NCBI GenBank assembly: GCA_033398695.1
Contig: CM065804.1
Span: 10,587,001 to 10,651,000, forward strand
Length of the DNA stretch: 64,000 nt
Direction: 5' to 3'
From: Orobanche coerulescens
Lineage: Eukaryota; Streptophyta; Magnoliopsida; Lamiales; Orobanchaceae
Part shown: one piece after another, positions 54,973 through 64,000 of the stretch
How the letters are laid out: every line of letters starts with the position of its first letter
How positions within the stretch are numbered: the first letter of the stretch is position 1
Program-made: the position numbers and the translations under genes
Notes under the pieces: generated by a model
The model's input: the letters and a program-made list of their open reading frames with translations, nothing else
What the model was told of the DNA's origin: nothing
Database searches by the model: none

Positions 54973-57100
54973 GTATGTTAATGCTACCTCAACCTTGATT
55001 TCGTGTTCTTAAGGATGTTTTGAACATACCACCAGGATTATTAAGCTCCATAAGATGATTTTTATCCGAACACCATGTTTTTGGAAGTTGGAATGTTCAT
55101 GCTTTAGTTAACCGAGTTAAGAATGTTATAGTCCGACTCTTGTTATGATAATCAATTAAGGTAAAATTCTGAGATTAATAAACCATGTTGTATGGTGTTT
55201 CCATAATGATCATAGACTTAATGATGGTAACAACCTCAGATTTTCCGAACTACATTTGAGGATCTATAATCAATATTTGGAGTGAGTATTATGATGGGAG
55301 GATTAACCTGGAATTCATAGACATCAACACCGTAGGATCATTATGATTCACATGAGTATGATATATGTGAATATAACGTACGTTAAGCTTTATGCATTAC
55401 GTACGTTATACCCTCAGGAAAGGCAGTCGTCTGAATTGAGAAGAACTGTCCAAGGCATGCTTAGCGTACGCTAATCCTTGTAGCTTACGTGCGCTAACGT
55501 GCAGACGTAACGTACGTTACGTATGTGTGTAACGTACGTTACGAAGAGAACAGTTAGGGTTCGACCATCTTTTTATGCTTTTCCTCGTGTGATTGATTAC
55601 TTATTTAATGATAGGATATTAAGGACGAATTTCCTACGATAATCCAGTGTTGAGCCTCTCCGATCGTCGTTTTCGTTGGAGTTCTGGATTGTTCCAATCA
55701 ATTGTATTTCCGGAGTATTCGCGAGAGATTACCAAGGCAAGTACCTTGATATACGAATTATAATTACGTGAAATCATTGTTGCTGAAGTGTATGAATCAT
55801 GTTATGAATATCTGTATTTATATTATATATATATGTATATATATATATAGATATGTGTGGATATTTATGTAGTATTAATTGATAGAGTTTAAGGCCTAAT
55901 GTGCTAAGTCTTGATGAATAACGTGCGAGTTATTGTTTATTTTGCGTAGTTGCGTACTGGCGAATAAATTATGTGGATTGATGGTGATTTGATAATTGTT
56001 GCAACGGTTGTTGTGTGCTTGGTATTTGTAATAATGTGAATACTTGTTATGAGAGACGTCATATCGGGTACCTACGAGGCGGGCGTGCACTCCGGCCCGT
56101 TGTCTGTGCAATGAGCGGCTCCATATGATTGGTGAACACGGTGTTACTTAATGCGCGAGCAGGCGCTCTGTGGGAGTGAACGCCGCGCGGTGACATGTGC
56201 AATGGGCGGCCAATATAGTGGAGTGAACGCCGGTACAGTGTGCAGGAGGCGCTGGCGAGGCTTATTGGTAACGGATATTTGAGTGATAGCTAAGACCCCG
56301 TTGTCAAATGATTTTGAAATTTAAATCTTTGCAACTTACTTTTAATGTTGGTCTTGACGTAGACCGCAGATTGTGTTTCGGAGTTCGTTCCAATTTGTTT
56401 TAAATGTTGGTATCGGGGTTAATTAACCAAGGATATTTGTGAGATCTCAGGGTTAATTAATCGGGGTCTTGAGCGGGATTTGTCGAATGAGAGGTGTGCC
56501 TTTGATTATCTTGTGTTGATTATTACGTGTATTGGGTCGAGGACCCCGTGAGATGTTGAGATTTGATCTCGTGATGATATTATTTGGATTGGGCCGAGAA
56601 CCCCGTGAGATGTTGTAATGATTCACTTGTGATAGTGTTTTATCATTTGGGTGAGAACCCGAATGACGTTGTGATAGTTTTCTTGCAAAATTTCTTTCCA
56701 CATGTTGGGTCAAGGACCCGAGAGCTTTTGAAGTATTTTCTAAAGTATTTCCATCGATTTTCAAAACCCCAAGATGACCCGAGTCAATATAAATATTTTG
56801 AACTTTCTTATCAAAATACTTTTCCTTTTATAAAAGGGAATTTTCGACTCCTTGGGTTCGTTTAAAGTTTCATTGGTGTTATGTTCAGACGGAGAATATG
56901 ACAATGTGATTTTCTTTCACCTTGTGTATGTAATACTTCTCATGCTTGACCATTTGAATGTGTGGGTTGTGTTAAGGTTTCACATTTGTTGAGTTTTGTG
57001 TTATTATTATTCGTATATCTTGTATGTTATGTACTTGCACTAGCAAAATTCCGGTTGCTAACCCCGAGTTTCGGGGTGGAGTGCATGTTATGCGCTCGAG
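54973..57100 (+). other. Possible intron inside LTR G
   Basis: Donor AAG|GTATGTTAATG at 54973 equals the F donor. TTGCTAAC at 57055-57062 matches the branch site. The acceptor is weak (CTCGAG|G at 57100), so this one is less certain than in A, B and F. Confidence 0.3.
55374..55542 (+). repeat. Second palindrome array of LTR G
   Basis: TAACGTACGTTA, TTACGTACGTTA, TAGCGTACGCTA and two more TAACGTACGTTA lie 0.6-0.77 kb after the TATA box, matching the position of the second array in LTR F. Confidence 0.7.
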
Positions 57101-57491
57101 GTTTTGGCGGCTCGGGAGCGATCACGGGATTAGGCCGGGAAGGAGATGGAGGACAATGATACTAATCACACCAGAGTTAGAGTCTTTTCTTTTGTTTCAT
57201 TTTGGTCGGTATTTCTCTGTCGTTCGAGTATTCACCCTTGCATGGGTGTAGTTTTCATTTATTAAATTGAGTTGTCGTTCTTTTCTGTGTTCAAGTTTAT
57301 TTTTGTCATTGAGATGTAAAGTTCATTTGTTTCCGAATTGTTTAATGACCTTGTCGGTCTGCGTTGTATTTAGATTGACCCCGGTCGGTCAATCATTTTG
57401 TAGTCTATTAGAGTTTAGCCTTGTAGATCCTTGTAAGAAGGGCCTACGGCGTGTAACATTTCCGGATGTATTCTGGGGGTGTTACAAGCGT

Positions 57492-57944
57492 AAGGCGACT
57501 CTTCGGACTCTCTTGAAGCACATCTAGGTTGTTTGTGTTATACTTCTAGGTATATATTTTCTTTTGTTGTTTTGCCACACTTATTTCTTGCAAGTCTAAA
57601 ATAAGGCTTGAGCGAAGCGTCGTCTTTCATAAACAGGGAAGCCTTATTTAAAACCTTACTCCATTGTTCTTTTTACACAATAAGGATATTGTTTATCATT
57701 AAGTGTGGGGAAAGGTGTGTATATATATATATATATATGCAATATTAAATAAAAAAAATGTTGAAAATCACGGCACCATTTTCTTGAGAAAACGTTAGTG
57801 AAAAAATCATTTTTGGGATGTTTCACTGGTTTTGATAATGGATTTGGATGAAGGTGTATGAGATTCAGTACACAACACCCTTTTTATGAGTTTTGAGAGT
57901 TAGAACAATCCTTATATATACACTCTATATTTTTTGTTGTGTAG
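57492..57944 (+). other. Element H 3' region between solo LTRs
   Basis: No ORF of note. Contains AAGTGTGGGGAAAGG (a purine tract-like stretch, 57700-57715), a (TA)n run at 57719-57737 and T-rich segments. Part of the long non-coding 3' region of H. Confidence 0.5.
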
Positions 57945-57949
57945 TCAAA

Positions 57950-59265
57950 TGTTGCGATATTTCTTACACGCAAGTGCACGTCATCGTTTACAAGTAATAA
58001 AGTGATAAGTAGAGTATCGTTCCCACGAGGACTGAATCTCTAACTACCGATTTTTGTGTATTCCAATTTTATTTGAACAATCGAATTTGGGTTTTGCGAT
58101 TAATAACTAAAAGAATTACTAAAAGACTAGTAGAAAACGATAGCTTGAATAAAAGAAATCAAATGATGAGTAAGTCTAGGATTTTGAATCCACCTCAGTT
58201 TATCCGAATTTACTCTCGATTATCTGTAATAAATAATTTTCCCAATTTATTGAAGGCGGAGATTGCTAATATATTCTACCGCCTCTCCCGAGGTCAATAG
58301 ATTTATCTAAAGGCGAATAATGCACTCTATCCCTAGGTGAATTAATTCGTCAATAGGCGAAAAGCATAAAATCTCCCAAAGGCCATGTAGTTCCTATGAG
58401 TATATTCCTATCTCACAGAATAAAACGGTCCTCACCAATAGTTCCTCACCAAATCTCCTCTCCCGATTCGAAGTGAATGATTTAATCAATACAACTATTG
58501 GCCAGATAATTGCAAGCATTAAACACAATTGGGAAAACTCAATAAAAAGGTAATTAATTGGAAAATCTCAAGAAATTCGTCAAAACAAAGGTTTCATCAA
58601 AACCCTAGATTAGGGATTTAGCCTGACATACTAATAATTGAAAATACAGAATAGATAAATGAAAGCATAAAAATCAAACGCAGATGAAGCTCGGATTCCT
58701 CCGTTCTTCAGCTTCCGCCCTCTGCCCTTGAAGTCTTCTGCTTCCCTCTTCTTCTGCCGTCTCAAAGCTTAAGCTCCAAAAGATTAAAAGATCCCCCAAG
58801 ATGATTTAATTAGGGTCTTAAACCCTATTTATAGCTCAGCACATCTCCAAATCGCGTCCGTATCAGTCGGTCGAAAACTGGCTTCGAAACGGCCCAAAAT
58901 CCGCGCGGAAAACCAAAAACCGCCAAGTGTGCCGCGGCGCACTAAACCTGTGCCGCGGCACATCGCCTTCAGCTGAATGCCTGGGCGTTAATTAATTCTT
59001 CTGTGTCGCGGCTCACAGGTGTCATGCGGCCACAATCTGATTTACTCTGCGCTTGGTGGTGTCTTCTGTCTGCGGCTCTGCTTCCTTGTGCCGCGGCTCA
59101 TAGTCCAGATTTGCCGTTTTCGCCCGTTTTGCCTCGTTTTAGCTCCCGGACTTCAATTTCCTGTCAATCATACAAAATTAAGGCATTAAAGGCTCATTTA
59201 GACAATTTCACTTTCCAAAATACTACAAAATAATGATAAATAAGCGTATAAAAATACGCCTAACA
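57950..59265 (-). mobile_element. Solo LTR of the D family
   Basis: 1316 bp, minus orientation, TGTTGCGATATTTC...CGCCTAACA. Target duplication TCAAA at 57945-57949 and 59266-59270. Contains four GTGCCGCGGCAC-type palindromes (58929-59100) upstream (in its orientation) of TATAAATA at 58826-58833. Confidence 0.9.
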
Positions 59266-59270
59266 TCAAA

Positions 59271-60370
59271 CATATTGTGTTCATTCTAGAACTTGCTCAT
59301 TTATACATTTCGAGACTACATTCATAAACTCTTGCATTAAGATGATAAAGCCAATTAGGATGAACCCCTTGTTGGCTTATATTTTCCCACCCATTACATT
59401 TTATCCTTAGAAGCCCCATTGAGCCTGCGCCTATTTCTTTGATCAAGCACATTACTTTAGCCATTATCCATTCTTGTTGATGACTCATCAATTTGCACCC
59501 TCTAGTCAAAGATTTAATTGTGAACTAGATGTGTGACAAATAGGGGCCGATGTTCATAAGAGTATTGTGGAGATTAAGAGATTTTGTTGAAAGTGAAAGG
59601 GTGTGAAGTACATTGGAGTATTGAATCGAGAAAAAAATATAAATAAAGGCCAAAAAAAAGGAAAAAAAAACGGCCTGAAAGAAAAAAAAGCGGGAGGTCA
59701 AGTGCGAAAATCATCACTATATATACATAAAATAGCACTTGAACTATCCATTGAGTGATACATAATTCCTTGCAGAAGATCCATTGCATACTTTTTCTTA
59801 CACAAGAGTATGACCTTACCAGATGAATATTCAATTACCATGTACAGAATAACTTGGGGATGATGGTTTGAGAGTTTTCATTACAGAAGGGGGGTGTTGA
59901 TTGTTATTTGTAGGATTTGTTATGCATCTAAATTCACAATTGATCTTGGCTAGCAAACCTCATAATTTTCCCTTTATCCTACCCTTACCCAAAACCACGT
60001 TACAACCAAAAGAAAGACTTTTTGATTTATGCATGAGTTTATTTTTAAGTAGTGGAGATTTGATTTTTGACCAAGCATATGGTAATGACACATTATGCTT
60101 TGATATGAGTGAACTCTTCTCGAATATCCCGTATATACACTTGAGTGAAGAGTGATATCCACTGTGAGTGTATTGAATCTTTTGGCATTCGATTCTCAAT
60201 GAAGTTGTTAGAATTTGGTGCGGCATCATATTTTTCTCTAATCTCACTTGGGTCATGATCACTTGTTCTTTCTTGATATTGGTTTTGTCATGATTTTTTC
60301 AGCATATGAGTATTATAACTCGGGTATAAGATTTGCCCGAGGACGTGCAAAAGATAAGTGTGGGGGAATT
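59271..60370 (+). other. Element H 3' non-coding region and polypurine tract
   Basis: 1.1 kb without a recognisable gene. An 84-aa open stretch at 59901-60155 resembles nothing I know and is probably chance. The polypurine tract AAGTGTGGGGGAATT (60356-60370) directly precedes the 3' LTR. Confidence 0.6.
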
Positions 60371-61706
60371 TATTTGGTATATTTTGAGTAATATTTTTAT
60401 TAGTATTTTATGTATATAATTGTGTGTTTTGTGTGATAATTTATTCGTTTTATCATATATTTATATTATTTCATTTTATTAGAATTTTCTATAATTTTGT
60501 GTTATTTTTGGATAATTGATTGGAATTAAATTATATCTGCAGGTTAACCAACCGGTACAAGACAGATCAATTGGTTCAAGGACGATATTTTTCCAAAATT
60601 CAAATATAGTCACGATTGGTCTCATTTTATTCGTCTCGTCGAGACGATAGTTTTAAAAAAAAAAATCATCCAAATCCGAGTTCGTATGAAGAAGTTATGA
60701 CCGTTCGAAGGACAATTAAATAGACGGACCATATTGTGCCACGTGTCAACACCCGATTGAATCAGAAATTCAACTCTGTGCTGATGTCATCCATGACATC
60801 AGCACCCCTTAGCAGCCGTGAAATAATTGAGGGTGGGATTTTAAAATTGTAAAAATTATTATTTTATTAATTTTGAAGTAGTATAAATAGGGGATGAATG
60901 TGTAGTGTTTTGGAGAGGAGAAAAAAGGAGAAAAAATAGAGAGATATTATTGTAAGGGAGAGAAATAAAAATATTATGTAATAAAATTATATTTGAGTAA
61001 TAATATTATGAAATATTTGTTTATTTGTGTTGTTATTATGAGTGAGTAATTTTATTTTACTGGAGTTATGATGAAACCATGTCTATATTATTATTAATAT
61101 TTATATAATAATTCCAAATAAATATTTTTAACGATTATGATTTTCGCTTCAATAGGAGAATATTATTTCATCAATTATATCACGTATTTTTGATAGTTAT
61201 AAATTCCCCATTGCTTTGTGATTATTGATATTAGTTAATTTCTTTGATTATTTGTTTTCCATTAAATTGGATACATGTAATGCTTAAAAATTACATTTTT
61301 CAAGCGAAGGAAAATCTATATTTGAATTATAATTTTGTACTTATTGTCAAATCTATAGGGAAATAGTGAGATTGATTTCAGAATCTATTCCCCGAATTTC
61401 TTGGAATTAAAATATAAATTAAATAATAAATAGACATTGGTGGATTCTAAACCCTAGTAAATTATTTAAAATCAATTTATCTAAAATCTACTTAAAAATT
61501 ACTAGTTATTTAATGCAATTATTATAACATTCCAATATTAAATTATTTGGGACTATGTTAGAATTTAATTTAATTTGGTTCAAAACGATAAGAATAATTT
61601 GACTTCACTATTATAGTTCTCCATGTGGAATCGACCTTGCACCGCATATCTACATCGAACAAATCGTGCACTTGCGAGTATTAGAATAAAGAATCAACCA
61701 ACAACA
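60371..61706 (+). mobile_element. Element H 3' LTR
   Basis: 1336 bp; first dinucleotide TA instead of TG. It carries a perfect 13-bp inverted repeat around CC at 60778-60805 (half-site GTGCTGATGTCAT) and TATAAATA at 60892-60899. Ends CAACAACA before the ATTAT duplication. Confidence 0.9.
60778..60805. promoter_or_regulatory. 28-bp perfect palindrome in the H LTR, 87 bp upstream of TATA
   Basis: GTGCTGATGTCAT, spacer CC, ATGACATCAGCAC. The 5' LTR copy (33646-33663) keeps only the inner GATGTCAT/ATGACATC halves. TGAC-type half-sites recall bZIP sites, by inference. Confidence 0.65.
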
Positions 61707-62302
61707 ATTATGTTGCGGTGAGACCTTGGACGCCGGACTTTATCGCGTCCCAAATCAAGATCAAGACTACCATGGTATGGGTGAGGTTTCCCTTTATTGG
61801 GCTAGAATACTATGATGAAAGTGTTTTAATGGCACTTGGAGCAGCAATAAGCAAACCGATTAAGATTGACATTCGCACCATTGATGCATCCAGAGGCAAA
61901 TTCGCAAGATTGTATGTTTAAATCAACTTGGAGGAACCGGTTGTGGGGAGAGTTTGGTTCAGGAATAGATGGTTCAACGTGCAATACGAAGGTCTTCATC
62001 TTCTCTGTAAAAAGTGTGGACGCTACGGCCACGTTGACTGGAATTGCCCCAAGCCTGCGTCGGTAACAACCCTAGCCGCCGGGAAAGAGTCCAGCGCGGT
62101 TCAACAGGCTGTCACCGACGAGATAATCACGGCGCCCATTAATGCTGGGACGGTTACTGAGAATGAAAATAATGAAAAAATAAATGACTGGGGTCCACTC
62201 CATCATGACTCACTGATTGTAGAAAAAAAGAAACTAAACCAAACCAAACCAAACCAAACATACCCAGTATATCCCGCTCAGAGCGAGTGCAGGGAGGAGT
62301 AG
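61707..62302 (+). pseudogene. LINE L2 ORF1, DUF4283 C-terminus and zinc knuckle
   Basis: It continues from 33246: VAVRPWTPDFIASQIKIKTT, VWVRFPFIGLEYYDESVLMA, IDIRTIDASRGKFARLYV, stop at 61919, then EEPVVGRVWFRNRWFNVQYE and the CCHC-type knuckle CKKCGRYGHVDWNC. Standard plant LINE ORF1 arrangement (DUF4283 plus zf-CCHC). The frame ends at 62302. Confidence 0.85.
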
Positions 62303-63089
62303 GATGTCTGTGACTACGCCCTACTTATTACGGTAGGGAGGCATTTCCAGTGAAGGCAGAACTTAGTGCGCGTGAGAATCTTATGTGATAAATACTGAAG
62401 GAAGCGTATGATTCAAAAAGGCTGAGGCAATCGCAGGCGTGGGCTGATCCATGGGTCTTACCTAAGCGGAATTTGGCTACTTCACCCAGATGAACGCTGC
62501 TCTAACAAAGAGAGGTTGGGCTCTGCTTGTAATTTCACTGTCAAAAATACAACACACGCAAAGACAATAGGATAAAATATACAATAAAAGTAAAAATGCA
62601 ATGCTCTAGTAGAAAAAAAGAAACTATTGAAGAATATTCACAAAACTTTGGCGCACGAGGAGTGATGGGGACTAAAAAAAGAGTTTTTGACCAAATTAGT
62701 GTTATTGAAAAAAGTATTTATCATAATAGTTTAATTTCAAAAATATTTACTATAATAGTGTATTTTTGAATTTTTTTTCAATTTTCAGTATTTATCATTT
62801 TTTATATTTATGTTTGGGTAAATATTTTCTACACTAAAAGTTTTTGGGCTAATTTAAAGTTACACCACAACTTTTTTTTCTTCATCCGACACCAAAATCT
62901 TTCAAAAATTTTGAAATCACACAAATTATGTGGATGGCGTTAAAAATTTTGTCGGAAAAATAAAAAGTAAAAAAAAAATGAAAATCTGGAAAATCTAAAA
63001 AAAATAAAAAAATTCTGAAAATTCTGCAAAATTTAAAAAAAAAAATTGGAACTTTTATTAAAATAAGTGATCGGAGATGCATATTAAGT
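62303..63089. other. Unassigned non-coding sequence
   Basis: An AAACC-type short repeat lies just upstream (62231-62260). 62262-62530 is a moderately GC-rich block (CCCGCTCAGAGCGAGTGCAG, CTACGCCCTACTTATTACGG, GTGGGCTGATCCATGGGTC) that looks like a repeat or organelle-derived piece but I cannot name it. 62690-63060 is A/T-rich with no feature. Confidence 0.4.
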
Positions 63090-63365
63090 GATCATGCAGA
63101 TATGCTTTTTCCAACATGCAAAGAGTGTCCGGTAGAAAAAGCCAATCAACTCTATCATAAGCTTTTTCCAAGTCCAGCTTCAAGATCATATCACCCTGTT
63201 TACTCTTCTTGTTACGCATATGATGAACGAATTCCTGCAAAATAATAGCATTCTCCCTAGTGCGCCTTCGTGGAACAAAACTACTTTGTAAAGCACTAAC
63301 AATAGAATCAAGATGAGGTCTCACTCTACTTACCAACACCTTACAAATAAGCTTGTGGATGACAT
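63090..63365 (-). pseudogene. LINE reverse transcriptase fragment, minus strand
   Basis: VIHKLICKVLVSRVRPHLDS, SALQSSFVPRRRTRENAIIL, QEFVHHMRNKK and KLDLEKAYDRVDWLFLPDTL are the conserved mid-RT blocks of plant L1-type LINEs. Upstream (higher coordinates) it is interrupted at 63366 by an Athila-type LTR; downstream it is truncated near 63090. Confidence 0.85.
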
Positions 63366-64000
63366 TGTTACGAAATTTGATTAACGCAAGTGCACGTTGT
63401 CGTAAGCAAGTAATAAAGTGATAAGTAAGATATCGTTCCCTCGAGGACTGACTCACTAATTATCGATTTATGTGTATTCTAATTTTATTTGAACTATCGA
63501 AATTGGAGTTGCAAGTAATATTTAAAGAAAATTAGTGAAAGGATGAACTAAGAATAAATAGTAAAATCAATTGTCCGAAGAAAGAAGATCAAATAGGGAA
63601 TTAATCTAGGATTGTGAATCCACCTTGGTTTATCCGAATTACTCTTGATTTATATGAATTAACTGATTTTCCAATTTATTGAAGGCAAAGATTACTAAAA
63701 TACTCTACTGCCTCTCCCGAGGTCAATAGAATTTTCTAAGGCGAATAAAACACTCTATTCCTAGGTGAATTAATTCGTCAATAGGCAAAAAGTATGAAAT
63801 CTTCAGAAAGGCCACGTAATTCCTATGTGTATATTCCTATCTCACAAGATAAAACAGTTCTCACCAATTTTCCCTACCAACTCTCCTCTCCCGATTCGAG
63901 TTGCGTAATCAAAACAAATCAATCATAGGCCACATAATTGACAGTAATTAAAACAATTGGGAAAACTCAATAAGAAAGGAAAATATATGTTAATAATGCA
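63366..64000 (-). mobile_element. Athila-type LTR related to the D family (runs off the window)
   Basis: Starts TGTTACGAAATTTGATTAACG and matches the D-family solo LTR end to end but with many substitutions (for example CGCAAGTGCACG, AGTAATAAAGTGATAAGTA, GGGAGAGG). It is an older or sister family. It continues beyond 64000, so solo or full-length status is unknown. Confidence 0.8.

Larger units (their letters stand above)
54225..57486 (+). mobile_element. Solo LTR G (Tekay-like), 3.26 kb
   Basis: Starts TGTAATATCCGG and ends GGGGGTGTTACA. Target duplication AGCGT at 54220-54224 and 57487-57491. No internal domain, so a solo LTR. It contains two palindrome arrays, TATA box, the GGCAAGTAC motif (55735), multi-copy GGCG-rich units (56065-56260), repeated GGACCC/AGAACCC units (56450-56730) and the branch-like TTGCTAACCCC with hairpin (57055-57077). 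Confidence 0.9.
33247..61706 (+). mobile_element. Element H: Athila-like LTR retrotransposon carrying a LOG-like gene, hosting four later insertions
   Basis: LTRs 33247-34566 (starts TGTTTGGTATATT) and 60371-61706 (ends CAACAACA), with target duplication ATTAT at 33242-33246 and 61707-61711. Joining the flanks restores the DUF4283 frame. Internal order: GGCGC-type PBS, AT-rich leader, gag, protease, RT, RNase H, integrase, 181-aa ORF, LOG-like ORF, long 3' region, purine tract GTGTGGGGGAATT. Later insertions D, F, G and a D-family solo LTR account for about half of the 28.5 kb; the original element was about 13 kb. Confidence 0.9.

Noticed and set aside
59901..60155. 84-aa open stretch as a third accessory gene of H
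   Set aside because: Low-complexity composition, no motif, A/T-rich region; expected by chance.

Overview
This is nuclear DNA of a flowering plant, most likely a eudicot. One intron-containing plant gene lies at the left edge. Almost everything else is nested plant transposable elements: Tekay-type chromovirus and Athila-type Ty3/gypsy elements, LINE fragments and small DNA transposons. The species cannot be named from sequence alone.

Layout. 54-2749 (+) holds the last seven exons of a gene resembling HEAT INTOLERANT 4. 3058-4572 is a possible large terminal-inverted-repeat element. 4752-7405 (+) is a LINE reverse-transcriptase remnant (L1) cut by three small DNA transposons. From about 7746 onward, two large nests sit in the ORF1 (DUF4283) region of a second LINE (L2), whose pieces are at 11862-11755 (inverted), 32866-33246 and 61707-62302.

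Nest 1 (7746-32865): Tekay-like element A, minus orientation, has its RNase H-integrase-3' LTR end plus about 108 bp of LINE flank inverted (7746-11862). Its gag is interrupted by Tekay-like element B (14056-30139, plus). B's protease is interrupted by C (17731-26035, minus), an Athila-like gag-protease element without polymerase.

Nest 2 (33247-61706): Athila-like element H, 28.5 kb between its LTR ends with a matching 5-bp target duplication. It contains D (35929-44401, gag-protease only), a solo LTR F in its RT gene (47833-50207), a solo LTR G (54225-57486) and a solo LTR of the D family (57950-59265).

H has two extra ORFs in the env position downstream of integrase: a 181-aa basic Cys-cluster protein, and an intact intronless LOG-like (cytokinin riboside monophosphate phosphoribohydrolase) ORF with its own TATA box. 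H's gag and pol are broken, so the LOG ORF is the best-preserved reading frame in the element.

A recurring architecture is that each LTR family carries its own self-complementary GC-rich motif just upstream of its TATA box, usually as an array: TTACGGCCGTAA in A, TAGCGCACGCTA in B and F, TAGCGTACGCTA in G, CTATCGGCCGATAG in C and GTGCCGCGGCAC in D. H has one long palindrome. In C and D a second array lies between gag-pro and the downstream ORF. The Tekay-like LTRs (A, B, F, probably G) also contain what looks like a complete intron: a donor soon after the TATA box and a TGCTAAC branch point with an acceptor near the 3' part of the LTR.
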